From Incurvaria masculella (Eukaryota; Arthropoda; Insecta; Lepidoptera; Incurvariidae), in NCBI GenBank assembly GCA_946894095.1, contig OX335653.1, positions 9,987,001 to 10,051,000 on the forward strand: DNA of 64,000 nucleotides, in the 5' to 3' direction. Of the stretch, positions 10,349-29,900 are shown piece by piece (positions within the stretch are counted from its first letter, which is position 1; every line of letters starts with the position of its first letter). The position numbers were made by a program, and so were the translations under genes. The notes beneath the pieces were generated by a model. That model saw nothing but the letters and a program-made list of their open reading frames with translations, did not search any database and was not told where the DNA came from.

Positions 10349-11402
10349 TTTAAGCATAATTTGATTTAGTAGTAAAGGATCATACATTTTTGGCGCGTGA
10401 GAAATAATTATGAATTAGAATATATGCAAAATAAGCAATCTAGTTAGCTAACATGTTTTGCAAGTTTCGGGCAGTGGTTACGACATTTCATCTTCATCTT
10501 TTTACCTAAGGTACAATACTGAATTCGCATTCAAATTTGGCGGTCTAAAACGTGAGTACGGTAAAACCGGCGATGAACATTTTATTTTAGACAAATCACA
10601 GACAACACTAAGTTCGGGGAATTCTGGGAGTAGAGTTTCTAATAAAAAATTAAAGGTTGGCTGTATTCCAAATCATTTGAGGACGTTCTTTCTTACATCT
10701 TCCTCTTCATCTCTCTCGAATAATATAAACCTACTGTGATTTGAACTCTTCTGCTAACAAATATTATGATTCATTTAACGTTGAACATCCAAAACTCTGA
10801 TCACTATTCTTCTTGTCATTTATTATATTTGCATATCTCTAGTGTAATATAATGAGTATTCTTTTGGTTTGAATAATTTTAATTTCAAATCAACTGTCGG
10901 ATTCTATTCAGACCCCTTATCGTCTCTCGAAGAAGCGAACATTTTCTATTTTTCTATTCTGAATTCCCGAAATATACTCAATATAAAACCACCCTAAATA
11001 TATGATTACCCATTTCATGTACAGTCAACCAAAGATTAAAGCGCCGGTCGAACAGAGGCCAGGGCGGAAATTCATAAATAACAGGTTTTGGGTTTATTAA
11101 CTTTGTTAACTAATTAAAAAATATTACATTTAAAACTTTTTTAAACATTATTCATTTAGGAACGAGGAAGTATTTTTCTGGTAACAAGCCAGTATTTCAT
11201 CTAATATTCATCTATCAATCGTAAGATACATTCTAGAATAAGTATAACAGTCATATTAATATGCATAAGTGTCGCACCACACCAATTCTTATGCCAAATA
11301 ATTTTATTTTTTAAATGAATAATTTCAGTATGTCACCACAAGTGAAATCGAGTCGGGAGAGGTAGGCAATTGTAGCCTGTAAGAAACTGTAAATGACTAC
11401 AA
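10349..11402. other. Intergenic with one unassigned ORF
   Basis: An ORF of 93 codons on the plus strand at 10458-10739 has a normal-looking composition (FKFGGLKREYGKTG, KKLKVGCIPNHLRTFF). I do not recognise a family and see no clear splice partner. The rest is AT-rich. Confidence 0.3.
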
Positions 11403-11750
11403 ACCTCGCTACAAACGCGCGCCCGGACAGCTCCCGGCCGGCCTCCCCGCCCCGTTCCCGCTTAGCGCTGTGTGACCCATGCCATAGATAGCGGTGCAAC
11501 ATACCTATTCCGATTTCTGTGGGTGCAACACAGCGCCCGCGCCGGTATACCGCCCGCTTTACCGCCACCTGTTTGTCAGGCCGCCGGGAGTCCCGCCGCG
11601 GGGCCCGGCCCGGTATGCCCCGGACCGCTCCCGCCACGGGTTCTGTGTGACATTGTTCATACGAATTCATACTATACAAACAATTCCGGCCCGGTACCGC
11701 CCCGGACCGCTCTCGCCCCGGCTTCTGTGTGGCCCGCGCTTAAAAGATAC
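11403..11750. repeat. GC-rich island with imperfect repeats
   Basis: The block 'CCCGGCCCGGTATGCCCCGG..CCGCTCCCGCC..GGGTTCTGTGTG' at about 11602-11652 recurs as 'CGGCCCGGTACCGCCCCGG..CCGCTCTCGCC..GGCTTCTGTGTG' at about 11687-11732. Weaker relatives lie upstream (CCCGGACAGCTCCCGGCC...). It has very high GC within AT-rich surroundings. Overlapping ORFs here are composition artefacts. Confidence 0.6.
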
Positions 11751-11929
11751 ACTTCCGGTTCAAGGTAAAGGTGAATAGGCCAAATACTTTGACTTTAGCC
11801 AAGAAACATAGGGCTGACTATACATAAAAAAAAACTGAGAACGTGTTTTATTTATCATGTAAATAAAAAACTATAAAATTTACAAGGTACGTTGTATTTT
11901 TAACACAATTCGTTATTACCTTTAACCGG

Positions 11930-12495
11930 AAGAGTATCTTAAGGTGGCCCATCCCGCTCATCTCTCCATGCAAAAGGGGAAAGAAGACCACGCCCATATT
12001 TATTGTCAGAGATCCAAAATTTTGCTCAAAATAGCTTTATTTGATCGAACTAGATGTCTGATGACCATTAGCATTGTAAAATTATGTTTGGTTTCTAAGT
12101 TATAAGGTCCGAAAGTTCGATTTGTTCGCGCGTTTTATACAATAACTTTGGAGGTGGATTACGCAATGATGAAGTAAGAACATCGTAAAAAGATTAGTCA
12201 TCAGACATAGCTTATTTATTCAATGATTTATGATCTATTTGGTTTTTGTTAGATTTTTAACTACAGCGGTCGTGGTTTACTTTTAGCTATAAGTCGTTTT
12301 GAAATTAAAATTTTCGTAAATCTTACCAAATCATACACTATGCACATTGTCTTTTTTGTGAACATGTTGCATCTTCCTCATCACGGAGCCTGTCTTATTC
12401 TTTGAAACAGAGAAGGTCCCAGAAAGCAACAGCACGGTTTTGTACCGTGCCCGCGAATGAGTTGGGCCCGCCGGGTTGGGTCACCTTTGGTTGAC
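11930..12495 (-). repeat. About 0.5-kb dispersed repeat, copy inverted relative to 18.5 kb
   Basis: On the minus strand it matches 18490-18960 over most of its length. Shared words include CTCATTCGCGGGCAC, CGCTGTAGT, CGAACTTTCGGACCTTATAA, ATCAAATAAAGCT and TTTTGGATCTC. The two copies bracket the ALG-2 gene. Confidence 0.75.
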
Positions 12496-12551
12496 TGTAC
12501 TTACTTAAATAATATTTACGTACACATTTGCAGAGATCTCCTAAATGCAAC

Positions 12552-18472
<5,921 letters not shown>

Positions 18473-18489
18473 GAAATGATACAGAAAAT

Positions 18490-18960
18490 AATAATGTCCA
18501 TGTACCTACTTAATGTGGCCCTTCCCGACGGGACTGACTCATTCGCGGGCACAGCACAATATATATATAAGCTAAAGGTAAATGACGGACGCTGTAGTAA
18601 AAAATAAAACAAAAATTAAATTGATTTTGAATCTTCGTGGAACCTAGCTTAGGTTTGATGACTACGATTTTTTTTTATCGTTGAGTAATCCACGACCAAA
18701 CTTATTGCAAAAAACGCACAAAAATTTCGAACTTTCGGACCTTATAACTTATAAACCATATAATTATAAAATGGCAATGGGCGTCAAAAATCTAGTCTAG
18801 TTTGATCAAATAAAGCTCTTTTGAGTATGATTTTGGATCTCCGACAAGAAATGTGCGAATGATCTTCTTTCCACGTTTGTATGGGAAGTTGAGCTGGAAG
18901 ACCCACCCAAACATATGGAATGGAGGAAGGGGGGCACTAAACTACGGAGTGCCTATCTTA
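18490..18960 (+). repeat. About 0.5-kb dispersed repeat, copy downstream of ALG-2
   Basis: Inverted partner of 11930-12495; see that entry for shared words. A third, short piece appears at about 24755-24850 in the HP1 intron (GTCATCA, CACTACAGCGTTCGTG). Family unknown, no ORF. Confidence 0.7.
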
Positions 18961-19344
18961 ACACATGATTGCATTACTTATTTTTAATACACCTATAGTG
19001 AGAACATGTGCCTATTCTATTGATTTTTCGTGATGTGGTTTGTCGTCACATTCTTTATGAATATTTTGAAGATTGATAAATAAAATTTTCTATATTTTGA
19101 AACAAAACCTTTTATTTTAGCTGATGGTTATTTCACTAGGTACTTTCATGAACGAAGTGCTTATATACTCGTCCTTCTTTTAGTTATTATTCTTTTTAAT
19201 AATTCTCAAACTTCGGATTATACATACTAATTCACTTGTGTGACTCACTATTTTTTTGAGTAGCATTAATTATTTCAAACAACTGCACTTTGAGATAATT
19301 TTGCTAGAAGTAGGTCTATACAATTATTTACAATATTAATTTTT
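18961..19344. other. Intergenic, AT-rich, no gene seen
   Basis: Nothing recognised; AATAAA-type words are frequent. Confidence 0.4.
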
Positions 19345-19560
19345 GGGTTTGTGGAAAACGGCTTATATTGTACAACATTTCAGACCAGACGTTTGGTTCA
19401 TCATCAGTTCCCAGTTGACCGCCGCCGGCACGGGTGGTCGCCTGATGATGGACCAAACGTTTGGTCCGAAACATCGTGCAATATCATGGACACACCGCGA
19501 GTAAGCCGTTTTCTACAAACCCTAAAATGAGTGTTAAACACGGTAATCCCCAAATCATAT
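19345..19560. mobile_element. Inverted-repeat element with about 60-bp arms
   Basis: Left arm 19347-19407 (GTTTGTGGAAAACGGCTTAT, ACCAGACGTTTGG) and right arm 19440-19520 (ATGATGGACCAAACGTTTGG, GTAAGCCGTTTTC) are inverse copies, except for a 17-base insertion (CATGGACACACCGCGAG) in the right arm. A partial copy lies at 3.72 kb. Confidence 0.75.
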
Positions 19561-20959
19561 TTTTACAAAATTATTATTATTGTTTACAGAATAGGAAAGG
19601 TCAATGCCCAGTTCAGTATAGAATTTATTATATAGACTAATTTTAATGGCATAGACAGCCCTTAATCAAAAACTCTTCAATTCCAATACAATTTTTTCAT
19701 GCTTCCGAGATGATAAATCAACTCACGAACTTTTAAGTGGGTGACAAAAGCTTTTTGGATCTAAAAGTACGTAAGTAAACAACTTTTTTTAACTATAACT
19801 CATTTTTTATTGTTCTATTAAAAAACACTGTGTTTCGCGCCTTAACTTGCAACAAGCAGTAAAAATCAAAACACACGATGGCGCGGCTGGCGCGGGACAG
19901 AGACGCATCTGTTACAGAAATAATAATTGATAAGAATTACCGAAGAGTTCGGAAAAGTAAATGCGATTCTCTTTCTACGAGAATTACCGAATATTTTCCA
20001 AGATGCGCGTGACGCTGCGCTAGGCCACTCACTGGCGACACCAGGATATTATAATGTTCAATGAGCGACACCAATGGTGCCATGAGTAGCAAATCGTTCC
20101 ATATCGCCGGAATAATTGTCGATTTATTTGGATTGCTCTAACTAACTGCTCCATTTATTAATCTATTATGTTAGGCAACGGTTGCCCAACCATTTAATTG
20201 CCTTGAAAATTGTTCATGTACGAGCACCCATCATCTTCGATATGGCTTCCAAAGGTCAGGTTATGCGTCCGGTGGACACCAAGAATAACTAGGTATGTGG
20301 TGGTCACAGGCAGACTTTAACCCCGGAAGGTCAGAGATGCTAAAAATTCGAAGCTCATGGGCTAGCCTTTACACAAAACCGTCTCGGTATTATGTTCTTT
20401 GCACAAAACATTAAAAGCTTGATTTATCTCTTTACTTTTGGCTTTGATGACTGGGACAGCCGCCACGATAAACAGGAGCAATCGAACCGCGCGGACACTG
20501 AGATAGCGGGCGTCTATAAATTCGCTACCGAGATGTACATCACCGACAACATTGTTTTTATTTCTATTATTTCTTATTTCCATCACATATTTCACTATTT
20601 CCATTCGTATGTTGCGCTCAAAGAGTTCGGAGAAGTCGCTGCGATCCTACCGGTGCGCTAGTTCAATTTCAATCATTCAATCACTTCTCGACACTGGCAA
20701 ATTGTCGCTTCTATAGCGACAGAGGCCACTAAGGAAAAAAAAAATTTCACAGCAGTATTTTTCTATAGTCTGTGCACAGCATTCACAATCTCAGCGTTTT
20801 GATTATTGTGTTGTGTGTACGAGTTGTGTGGTATGGTATTAACCCTTGTTAAAAGTTCGTATGAATGAAGTCGTAACGTGTTTATTAACTTTATTAATTT
20901 CCATTAAAAAAAATATTCAGTGACAATTAAATATTGTTGGTGGGACGGGACGTTTCACT
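19561..20959. other. Intergenic upstream of the HP1 gene
   Basis: Overlapping ORFs on both strands at 20362-20661 have no recognisable similarity. The 200 bases before the HP1 ATG form an AT-rich probable promoter/5' UTR; I could not place a transcription start. Confidence 0.35.
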
Positions 20960-23900
20960 ATGGATGCCTCACTGGACGCCACGCATTCCATTGACCGCAT
21001 CATGGACTACGCGCCTGCAAACTCTGATCTAATGGACTTGCCTGTCGAAGTAGAGGCACCAGGTTTGGGCGAAACCGAAGAAGTTGTGCCGCCGGCCAGC
21101 GAAGCAGAAGCAGAAGGAGAGGCGGGAACGGAGACGGAGGCGGAGGCAGCGGCGCCGGCGCCGGGCGAGTCGGATGCAGCTGCCGCTCCGGCCGCCCCGC
21201 CTCCGCGCCACGAGGAGTTCTCTGTAGAGAAGGTGCTCGACCGCCGGATCAGAAACAATAGAGTCGAGTACCTACTCAAGTGGAAGGGCTACTCACAGTG
21301 AGATCACTTTGCATACATTCTACAAAAAATAATCCGTATCAGAATTGCCTTGCACTTTCTCACTCGGAAGGGTTCAATTCATTCAATTGATTCCCAGATT
21401 GAGAATATTTACACTTAAAATAGGAGCACGCTCCTATTTTGTAAAATTGGCCAAGTGCGAGTCGGACTCGCACACGAAGGGTTCCGTACCATCGTAAAAA
21501 AAATTACAAAAGATCACGTTTTTTGTATGGGAGCCCCCTTGAATTTTAATTATTTTTTAATCTTACCTATTTGTTGTTATAGCGGCAAAATAAATACACA
21601 CTCTGTGAAAATTTCAGCTGTCTACCTGTTACGGTTACTGAGATACAGCCCTGTGACAGACGGACAGACGGACGGACGGACGGACAGCGGAGGCTTAGTA
21701 ATAGGGTTCCGTTTTTACCCTTTGGGTACGGAACCCTAAAAAGTATTGTGTAAAAAGTAATTGTAACAACTTATTAGTCACTTTTTATTGGCACGAGTCG
21801 TAGCGCACTTAGATTTGTATTGTATGTGAGGGCCTCTTTTACTAATCAGAATCCTTAAGTAGGAAGAGGAATCCAGAAAGATAAATAGTCATTTGGGTCA
21901 CTATTGAAACGCCCCAAAAGTGTACAGTACCTTTTGGACTTTATTTTTGTGCTCGTAATCTAAAAACGTGAACACAATGTACCTAAGTAAATAAAACTTT
22001 ACATAACTAACCCTAGATTTATAAACTAGTTTATTATTACATTATTCATAAACATTCATCTCTGGGAAGACTAATCTTTTAAGATACTTAATTTGAAAGC
22101 TATTGTGTTTTTTATAACCAAAACATAATAAACAGTAATAATTATTATTATTTGTTTAAAATATTACAAAAAAACCTTAAATCATAGTATACTGAACTTC
22201 CCAGGATCAAATTACCGTGTTGCTGTGTGAACATGTGCTGTTTAGAAGAGGTCCAGATACATCTTGTTATTCTCTTCTTTTTTTAAGAGTAGAAATGTCA
22301 AATTTTTCTGGTAGGATCTTCGGGGTTTACAGTTACATTGGGCACGGTATCGCCCAAAATAGCGGCTATATAACTTTTTAGGCATCGCCTGAAAGTTTGT
22401 AATTCACGATGACAATGCAGCCAAGGTATTTTGAATGAGTTGTATGGCTCCTGTAATAGTTATTTTGCTTATAGCACTGACAATTTCATCCTCTTTCAAA
22501 AAAGCCATGCTAAAAAAGAAGACCCAACAGATTATAACATTTGATAAACAAACAACATGTGCAAACAGTTACTTTATGCATGAAATCAACAAAAAAAGAA
22601 AAATAAGCACTCAACTAATTACAATAATATTCCAAAAAAAAATTGTTTTCAAAATTAACAATTATATACCTTTTTTGCGAAAATACTTCCAGGTTAAAAA
22701 AAAATATCGCCCAAATAGAAAATCGTCAATACAGAAAAAAAGTTGCACGATTCATAAACATTCGCCTCTTAGACACCTTGAATACTGTATCTCCCAACGT
22801 ATAAGTCACAGCGCCAACATTGCTGCTATAATGATCTCGATCTGTGTTAGGAAGATACTGTAGCCCTCGTATTCATATCTGTTTCTAACAGTGCACTTTA
22901 GCTGTTTCGCTGCTCACGGTAGTCTGTGAGACGAATGTTTATGAATCTAGGGTTAAGTATTTTCTTGCCAGCCATGCCTTGGCATACGTCACATCGAGCG
23001 CGCGTTGATACTACTGCACTTATTGAACACTTCTACTTTACTAAAAAAAAGAAAGCTTCATCTTCTACCCAAAAATCAACTAATTGGAGTCATCAAGGGT
23101 TTTTGCAGGGGGCACATGCACCACATGTTATTACGCCACCCATTCAAAATTAATGAATAGGTGAATTTAGGTCCAAAATACTAATGAATAGGGATATTTT
23201 TAATTTGGTTAGGTAAGGTTAGGTTAGGTAAGATTATATTCATTTTATAATTCACACGAAAAATACATACTTTTGAATGTTCTGGGTTTTGGACCTTAAG
23301 CTTTTTGGACTTTATGAAGGCGACCCGAATAGGTAAGCAGATTTTTTAAATTTACAGTGATGACAATACTTGGGAACCTGAGGACAATCTGGATTGCCCT
23401 GAGCTCATTTCAGCTTATGAGGATGCGCGAATGAAGCGGGAGGCAGCCGAGGTGGAAGTGACCAAAAAGAAAGATGGCCGTGGCCGGTGGCCCCGCCATA
23501 AAAAAGTCGTCATTAAGGTAAATATCAGCATTTCAGATAATAATTGTGACTTATAATCTTGCAAAGAACAATCTTTTCTTTCATGGGATGCTGAAGGAGT
23601 GTTTAAACCCTGTCCGTCCAAGACCAATTGCAAGTGAATAGTTCTACTCACGGCATTATTTGAGAGAAAATAAACAGTAACCATGGTAATCTAAAAAAAG
23701 TGATAAAAACCAAAACAATCTTATGTGGCACAGTTACAATACATTATTTTGGTTATAATCAGTTACTAGATACCTGAGCACCAGATTTATATGTATAACC
23801 CTTAATGCCAACAAAATAAAGAAACACTCTCGTAAAGCACTTAATTATTGATCATATGCAGTAAGTTTTGACAGGGTATAATTAATTGTTTTCAATGGAG

Positions 23901-26900
23901 GACTTTGGGATGAACCAGGGCCCCTACTAGGAACCCTATCGAGTAGAAGCTATCGAGGTGGCGATATTGTATAATACAATATATATAATAAAAAAATATG
24001 GTATTCGTTTGACGGAGAGCGCTGTCGATACCATCTGTCAAATGCATACAATATTTTTGACAGGCGATATCACCACCTCGATCGTGCCTACTAGATAGGG
24101 TTCGTAGTAGGGGCCCTAGTGGGGTCGTTGTAGCATAATTCTAAGATGGAAGAGGCTTACTCATTTTGTTTTGTTTATAAGTTTAAGTACTAGTTTGTCA
24201 ACTATCATAAAAGCCTCGACAGCCCCGGCTCAAGCCGAATTTAGGTTTTGTTACTGTTCCTCATTGCCAAAAACATTCTGGTTTTTGCTTAATAGTATGT
24301 GTTGGTATTGCACTTGGACACAGATGTCGACTGGCACATCGACTTCTAAATTTCACATTAAACAAGGGAACACATTGCATGGGTTTTTTTAATATCTTAG
24401 TCTGACTCTACATTTATGCAAAATGATTACAGGAAATTGAGAAGCCGCGTGGTCTCGCTCGGGAGCTACCCCCTGAGAAGATCCTCGCGGCGCAGCTGTT
24501 GGCCGGAAATCTTTACTTCCTAGTGAAATGGTGGGTTTTTGGAGTGCTTAGGGAATATGTCCGGACTTTTTTATTTTTGACGATTTCAAACTGGACAAAT
24601 CCAGCAAGACTTCATTGAAGGTAGCTGCCATAAAATTTTAGTAGTCTTCACCATTACCGGTTCAAAGTCACAGTGTGTACAAAGCTCCTTTGATTAAAAC
24701 ATGTTTACAACTATTGAAACATGTTTACAACGATTAAACAAAAAAAATCTAAAAAATATTAGTCATCAAGGCTAACTTGTTCCATGAAGATTCAAAATAA
24801 ATTTAGTTTTGGTTTGATTTTTCACTACAGCGTTCGTGATTTACTTTTTTTTACGTGACTTAAACACTGTGCGTTTGGTGATGACGGCAATATGTTTGAA
24901 TGTTCAATCTTTGCGGTCAATGTCCGCAACGCAGATGAAGCGATAAATAAATGTATGTAGGTATAATCTTAAACACTGTGTTAGTAGGAGGCATTCATTA
25001 CGGGAGGATGAATTAGGAGAATTCCAAATTATGGGTATACAGCCGGTGGCGAAATTGGTAGACGCATACACACAAATTAATCTCAGCTATTAACAAGCCT
25101 ACTAGAGAAAAAGCTTGTTTAGATCATTTCATGATAAAGACTAAGCATAGTGTAAGAGCTGCAGTATGCTAAACTAAACTTACCGATCATTCTCCCATAA
25201 TATTAGAAATTGATTTCAATAAACAAACTGTTAGTGAAAACTACAAAGCACAACATACTGTTATCAACTACAAAGATCTCTTACAAAACATAAAACATCA
25301 TGACTGGAGCAATCTTTACCTGATCTCAGACGTTAATCAAGCTTTCGAAACATTTATCAAAACGCTACAAACAATTATTCATGACCACAGTACAGTAAAA
25401 AAGCATGGTAAGTTTAGCGGTATAAAACCGTGGGTTCACTCTGGCCTAGTTAAGTGTATTAGAAAACGGGACTATTTACATCGCCAAGTTTCCAAGCAAG
25501 CTGACAATTTTGGTCTTCGTGATTACTACAAGAGATATAGGAACATCTGCAAAGAAGCAATTTGAAATTCAAAACTTCAATATTACAAAAACCTAATCCA
25601 AGAAAACCTTACTGATGCAAAGAAATGTTGGCGTGCAATAAGGGACTACACAAATGCTAAATCATCAGCAAATACATCTAGTAAGTTGATCGATGAATCT
25701 TCTGAAACCTCTCATAGCATAGTTAACAAAGCGAATGCCTATTTTGTAAAAGTAGGTCAGGATTTAGCTAATAAAATGCAAAAAATACTTAGCCAACCGC
25801 AGACCTTAGATAATACTTTACGTTCGAACACCATTATGCCTTCATTATTTGTCTACCCAACTACACATCAGGAAATATCCCTCATAATTAATGAATTAAA
25901 ACCAAACAGTGCTCCAGGGCACGACGAGATTCGTTCTAAGTTTTTGAAAACTGTAAAAGACTTTATTATTGAACCCTTGGCTTATCTATGCAATCTAAGT
26001 ATATCATCAGCTACATTCCCATTATCACTCAAAGAATCCATAGTCATACCTTTGTTCAAAGCTGGAGTACCCAGCGAAATAAGTAATTACAGACCGATTT
26101 CACTACTCAGCGTAATTTCAAAAGTTTTGGAAAAAATTATGAAACATGGATTAATTACTTTTTTTGAGGCTCATAATATTTTATCTAAAAATCAGTTTGG
26201 TTTTCGTCAGGGCAGAAGCACTGAAGACGCTATACTTAATCTAAGTGAATTTGTCAGTCTTAATCTTGATAAGGGGCATAAATGTGTCGGCATCTTCCTT
26301 GATCTTGCGAAGGCTTTTGATACTGTCAACATAAGCATACTACTTAAAAAATTACAGAATATTGGAGTGAGAGGACTTTGAATTGGTTAAGTGACTATCT
26401 CAATGGGCGTACGCAACGAGTCAAGCTTAATAACGTTATATCGGAACCCTTACCCGTTATGATCGGTGTGCCACAAGGCAGTGTTCTTGGCCCATTGCTC
26501 TTCCTTGTCTACATTAATACCTTATGCAATCTAAGTCTAGTGAAAGGAACAGTAATAACTTTTGCAGATGATACGGTCCTTTTGTTCTCAGGTAACACTT
26601 GGGATGAGGCAAAACAGGATGCTCAAATGGGTTTTAACAGAGCAGCGCATTGGCTTTACTCTAATTTGCTTACCCTAAACAAAAGCAAAACCAAATTTGT
26701 AGCTTTCTCCATCTCCGAAAGAACAGAGCCTGTTGAAAATTTGCGTATCAAGGTGCACGAAGAAAACTGCTACTTTGCTGACGACCAATTATTACCTGCA
26801 AATTGTATCTGCCGAGAGCTAGAGCAGGTACGAGAAATCTCTTATCTGGGGGTAATAGTAGACGAAAATTTAAACTGGAAAGCTCAAATCAACAAACTTG

Positions 26901-29900
26901 CTGGTCGTATACGCAAATTGATTCATTTCTTCGTTGAAGTAAGAGATATTGCAGATGATACTTTAATGCAATCTATTTACTATGCACTCTGTCAGTCTCT
27001 CTTACTGTACGGAATATTGGGTTGGGGTGGAGCCGCAAAGACAATTTTAAATACAGTTGCCAAGGCACAAAAATTGGTATTGAGGGTAATAAACCGGAAA
27101 CCATTCCAATACCCGTCATATAGTTTGTTTAAAGAGTATCATGTGCTGCACGTTAGACAATGTTATATGCAAAAACTGCTGCTTCACTATCACCTATGTA
27201 AAGATGATTTCATTAAACCATTTACCCACTGCACACGACAAGTTACCAGAAATAACTTAGCATCTTTAGCTCTCAAAACAGAATTTCACAGATTTCATTA
27301 CCATTTAGGCCCTAACCTTTATAATAAAATGTCTTTAATATTTAAAGATAAAATTCATAAACAGATAAAATCTGAAATAAGAAAATATTTAATCCAGCTA
27401 GGAAGAGAAGCTTCAGAAAAACTTTTAACTTATTTTTATTAACAAACATTTATATATACCACTCACACACCATATCACACCACAAATACACCATATATAT
27501 TGCGTTACTGGTCTTACTTTTTGATAATTTTTTTAATAAGACTTTGGTTTTAGGTGACTGTTCCTGTATTATTCTTTAATTTAATTTTAGCTTAGTATAG
27601 TACATATCATACTGCAACTTGTTCGTTTTTTTTGTTTGTATAGTATCTATTAACCCTTTTCTTTGGGCAAGTATTTATTGATTACTACGCACATGATTTA
27701 AGCCAAGCGAAAAAAAAACCCGCATGCTTCAACACGGGACTCATAGCGAAGCATTCGGGACACAACCTTTGCGAATGTAGTCAGGCTGATGCTGGACTAC
27801 GACTCGCTCCACGGGTATAACATTTTCTACAGATATTGTAGATGTATAAGAAATGATAATGTATTGTACCTTTATTTGCAAACAAACTTACTTACTTACT
27901 ATACCTTACGGATATGGAACGCGTTACATAAAGATACATAGCTATACGTATACACATGTCTCAACTTGTTCAGCGGAGCTCTTTACCCTTAGGTAGATAA
28001 AGTATTGAACGCTCTTCGTACATCATTATGTATGCTAACATAGATTTTTACAGTTAGAAGTGGCAAACAAAGAGACATTTTCCCATGTTTCATCATATTT
28101 ACCGATTGCAATGACATGGCTCGACAGGAGTGGTTGCGACGAGTTCGACGTAGTGCTGTCGCGCGACCTAAAGTCTGCGCACCCGGAGTTCATGGTGGAG
28201 TACTATGAGCGGCATGAGCCGTGGTGCCGCCCGATCAGCCGCCTGGGGAGAGTACCGAGGGATGCACCCGAGGTGAGTTTCCCGTCGATCGTGATGGTGT
28301 AGTGCGACAGAATCGGCTGTGATGACTTTGACGTGGTTCTGTCATGCGACCTCAAGTCTCTTGACCGCTTGTACTACTTGTAGTAGTCCGAACTCCATGA
28401 ACTCCGGGTTCATGGTGGACTACTACAAATGGTCATGAGCCTTGGTGCCTCTCGCTCTACTGTCTGGAAAAAGTGCCCCACGATGCCCGAGGTAAGTGTC
28501 CTGTCGATTGTGATGGCGTGGTGCGACAAAAGCGGCTATGCATGGTTCCACCAGTAATATCTGCCTATGGCCGAGGTTAACTGGTCCATCGTTTGTAGTA
28601 AGATTGTTTAGGAGAATCTGAAAAAAATCCTGATGGAAAAGAAAATTATAGAGTAAATATGACAAAGTTTGTGCAACGACCAAATGCGAGCCATCCTCTG
28701 GTCTGTGTCAATCCTTAAGGTGCTCTGTCTTCCTCATCACTGATATAACGTTTATTTTCGTTGAGAATGCTGGTTCCATTGTTTGGAACCCTGGCGGATC
28801 CAAGATTTAAATTTGGTGGGGCTCAGAGAAAAGACCGACAATTTTTCATTGCAGCTACGACCAGATGGTTTTGGGGGGACGCCCCATAGTTTTGGGGGAG
28901 GCCAGGGGTGCGGGGGCCATGGCGGTTCCACTGGCAGATCCCGGGGGAGGCCAGGGGGGCGGGGGCCATGGCCTCCCCCGGGATCTGCCAGTGGAACCGA
29001 TGTAAAACTGTAGGTCAACTATCTGTGCATAAAAAATCATTAGAGAGTTTTTATCAATGGTGATGATTTAAATTAAATGTCGCCAGTTGCCTCCGGAGCC
29101 GGTGGCTGAGGAACCGAGGGCTGATGCAGAGGTAGAAGCGGGGGAGGATACCGAGGCATCGGCGGCGGAGGGGAATTTGGCGCCTGACAGCATGGAGCAG
29201 GAAGCGCCGCAGCAACGTAACTATACACATACCGCTCTCAATTTTATTTTATCGAACTGGACATGGGTGCCTAATACCACACCTACTGTCATGATTTTAG
29301 CCTCACACACCAAAGGGGAACTAGGTGTTATGTCAGGATCAGACCTTCCTTACATTGCATGGCCAAATTAACCTGGATGGGAAAAATGAGACAATTTTAA
29401 TTGCCGCTAGTAGCATTTAATTGAATGCCATACAAGTTAGTATTAATCCCCTGAAGGAGACCTAAATTTTTACAGCGAATATGAACCGCTGCAAGCCCAA
29501 ACACTCGAAATTTCACCCATTCATAACCCGACTGCACCTACCGTTGCCGTAGGCATCGGTGGCGTTTAGGGTGATGTGCTCTGTACGTTTTGATCATAAG
29601 TTCGAGTTATCATTTTTTGTATAGATGACTAAGCTTGTTTAGAGCATCCCCAAACAAAAACTAATTCTGATCAATGTTAGGGTTTTTTTTAATTTTAAAT
29701 CATCATTTTTAATTATTTTTTTGCCATTTTGGCAAAATAATTCTTTTTAAAATGTTTTCATAACTTTACCAACTTTTCTCCTGTTTGACTGCCTAATACT
29801 ATAAATAGTATGCTGTTACTTAACAAATCTATTTACCCACTACATGTAATTTGGTAGATAATTATAATCACTACATTTTGATAATGCCTATCTGCCTATC

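Noticed and set aside
22435..22863. 142-codon ORF in HP1 intron 1
   Set aside because: Lys/Ile/Asn/Ser-rich composition typical of AT-rich intron DNA, no similarity or splice context.
28752..29040. Pro/Gly-rich ORFs on both strands
   Set aside because: Produced by a GC-rich inverted repeat; no independent support.
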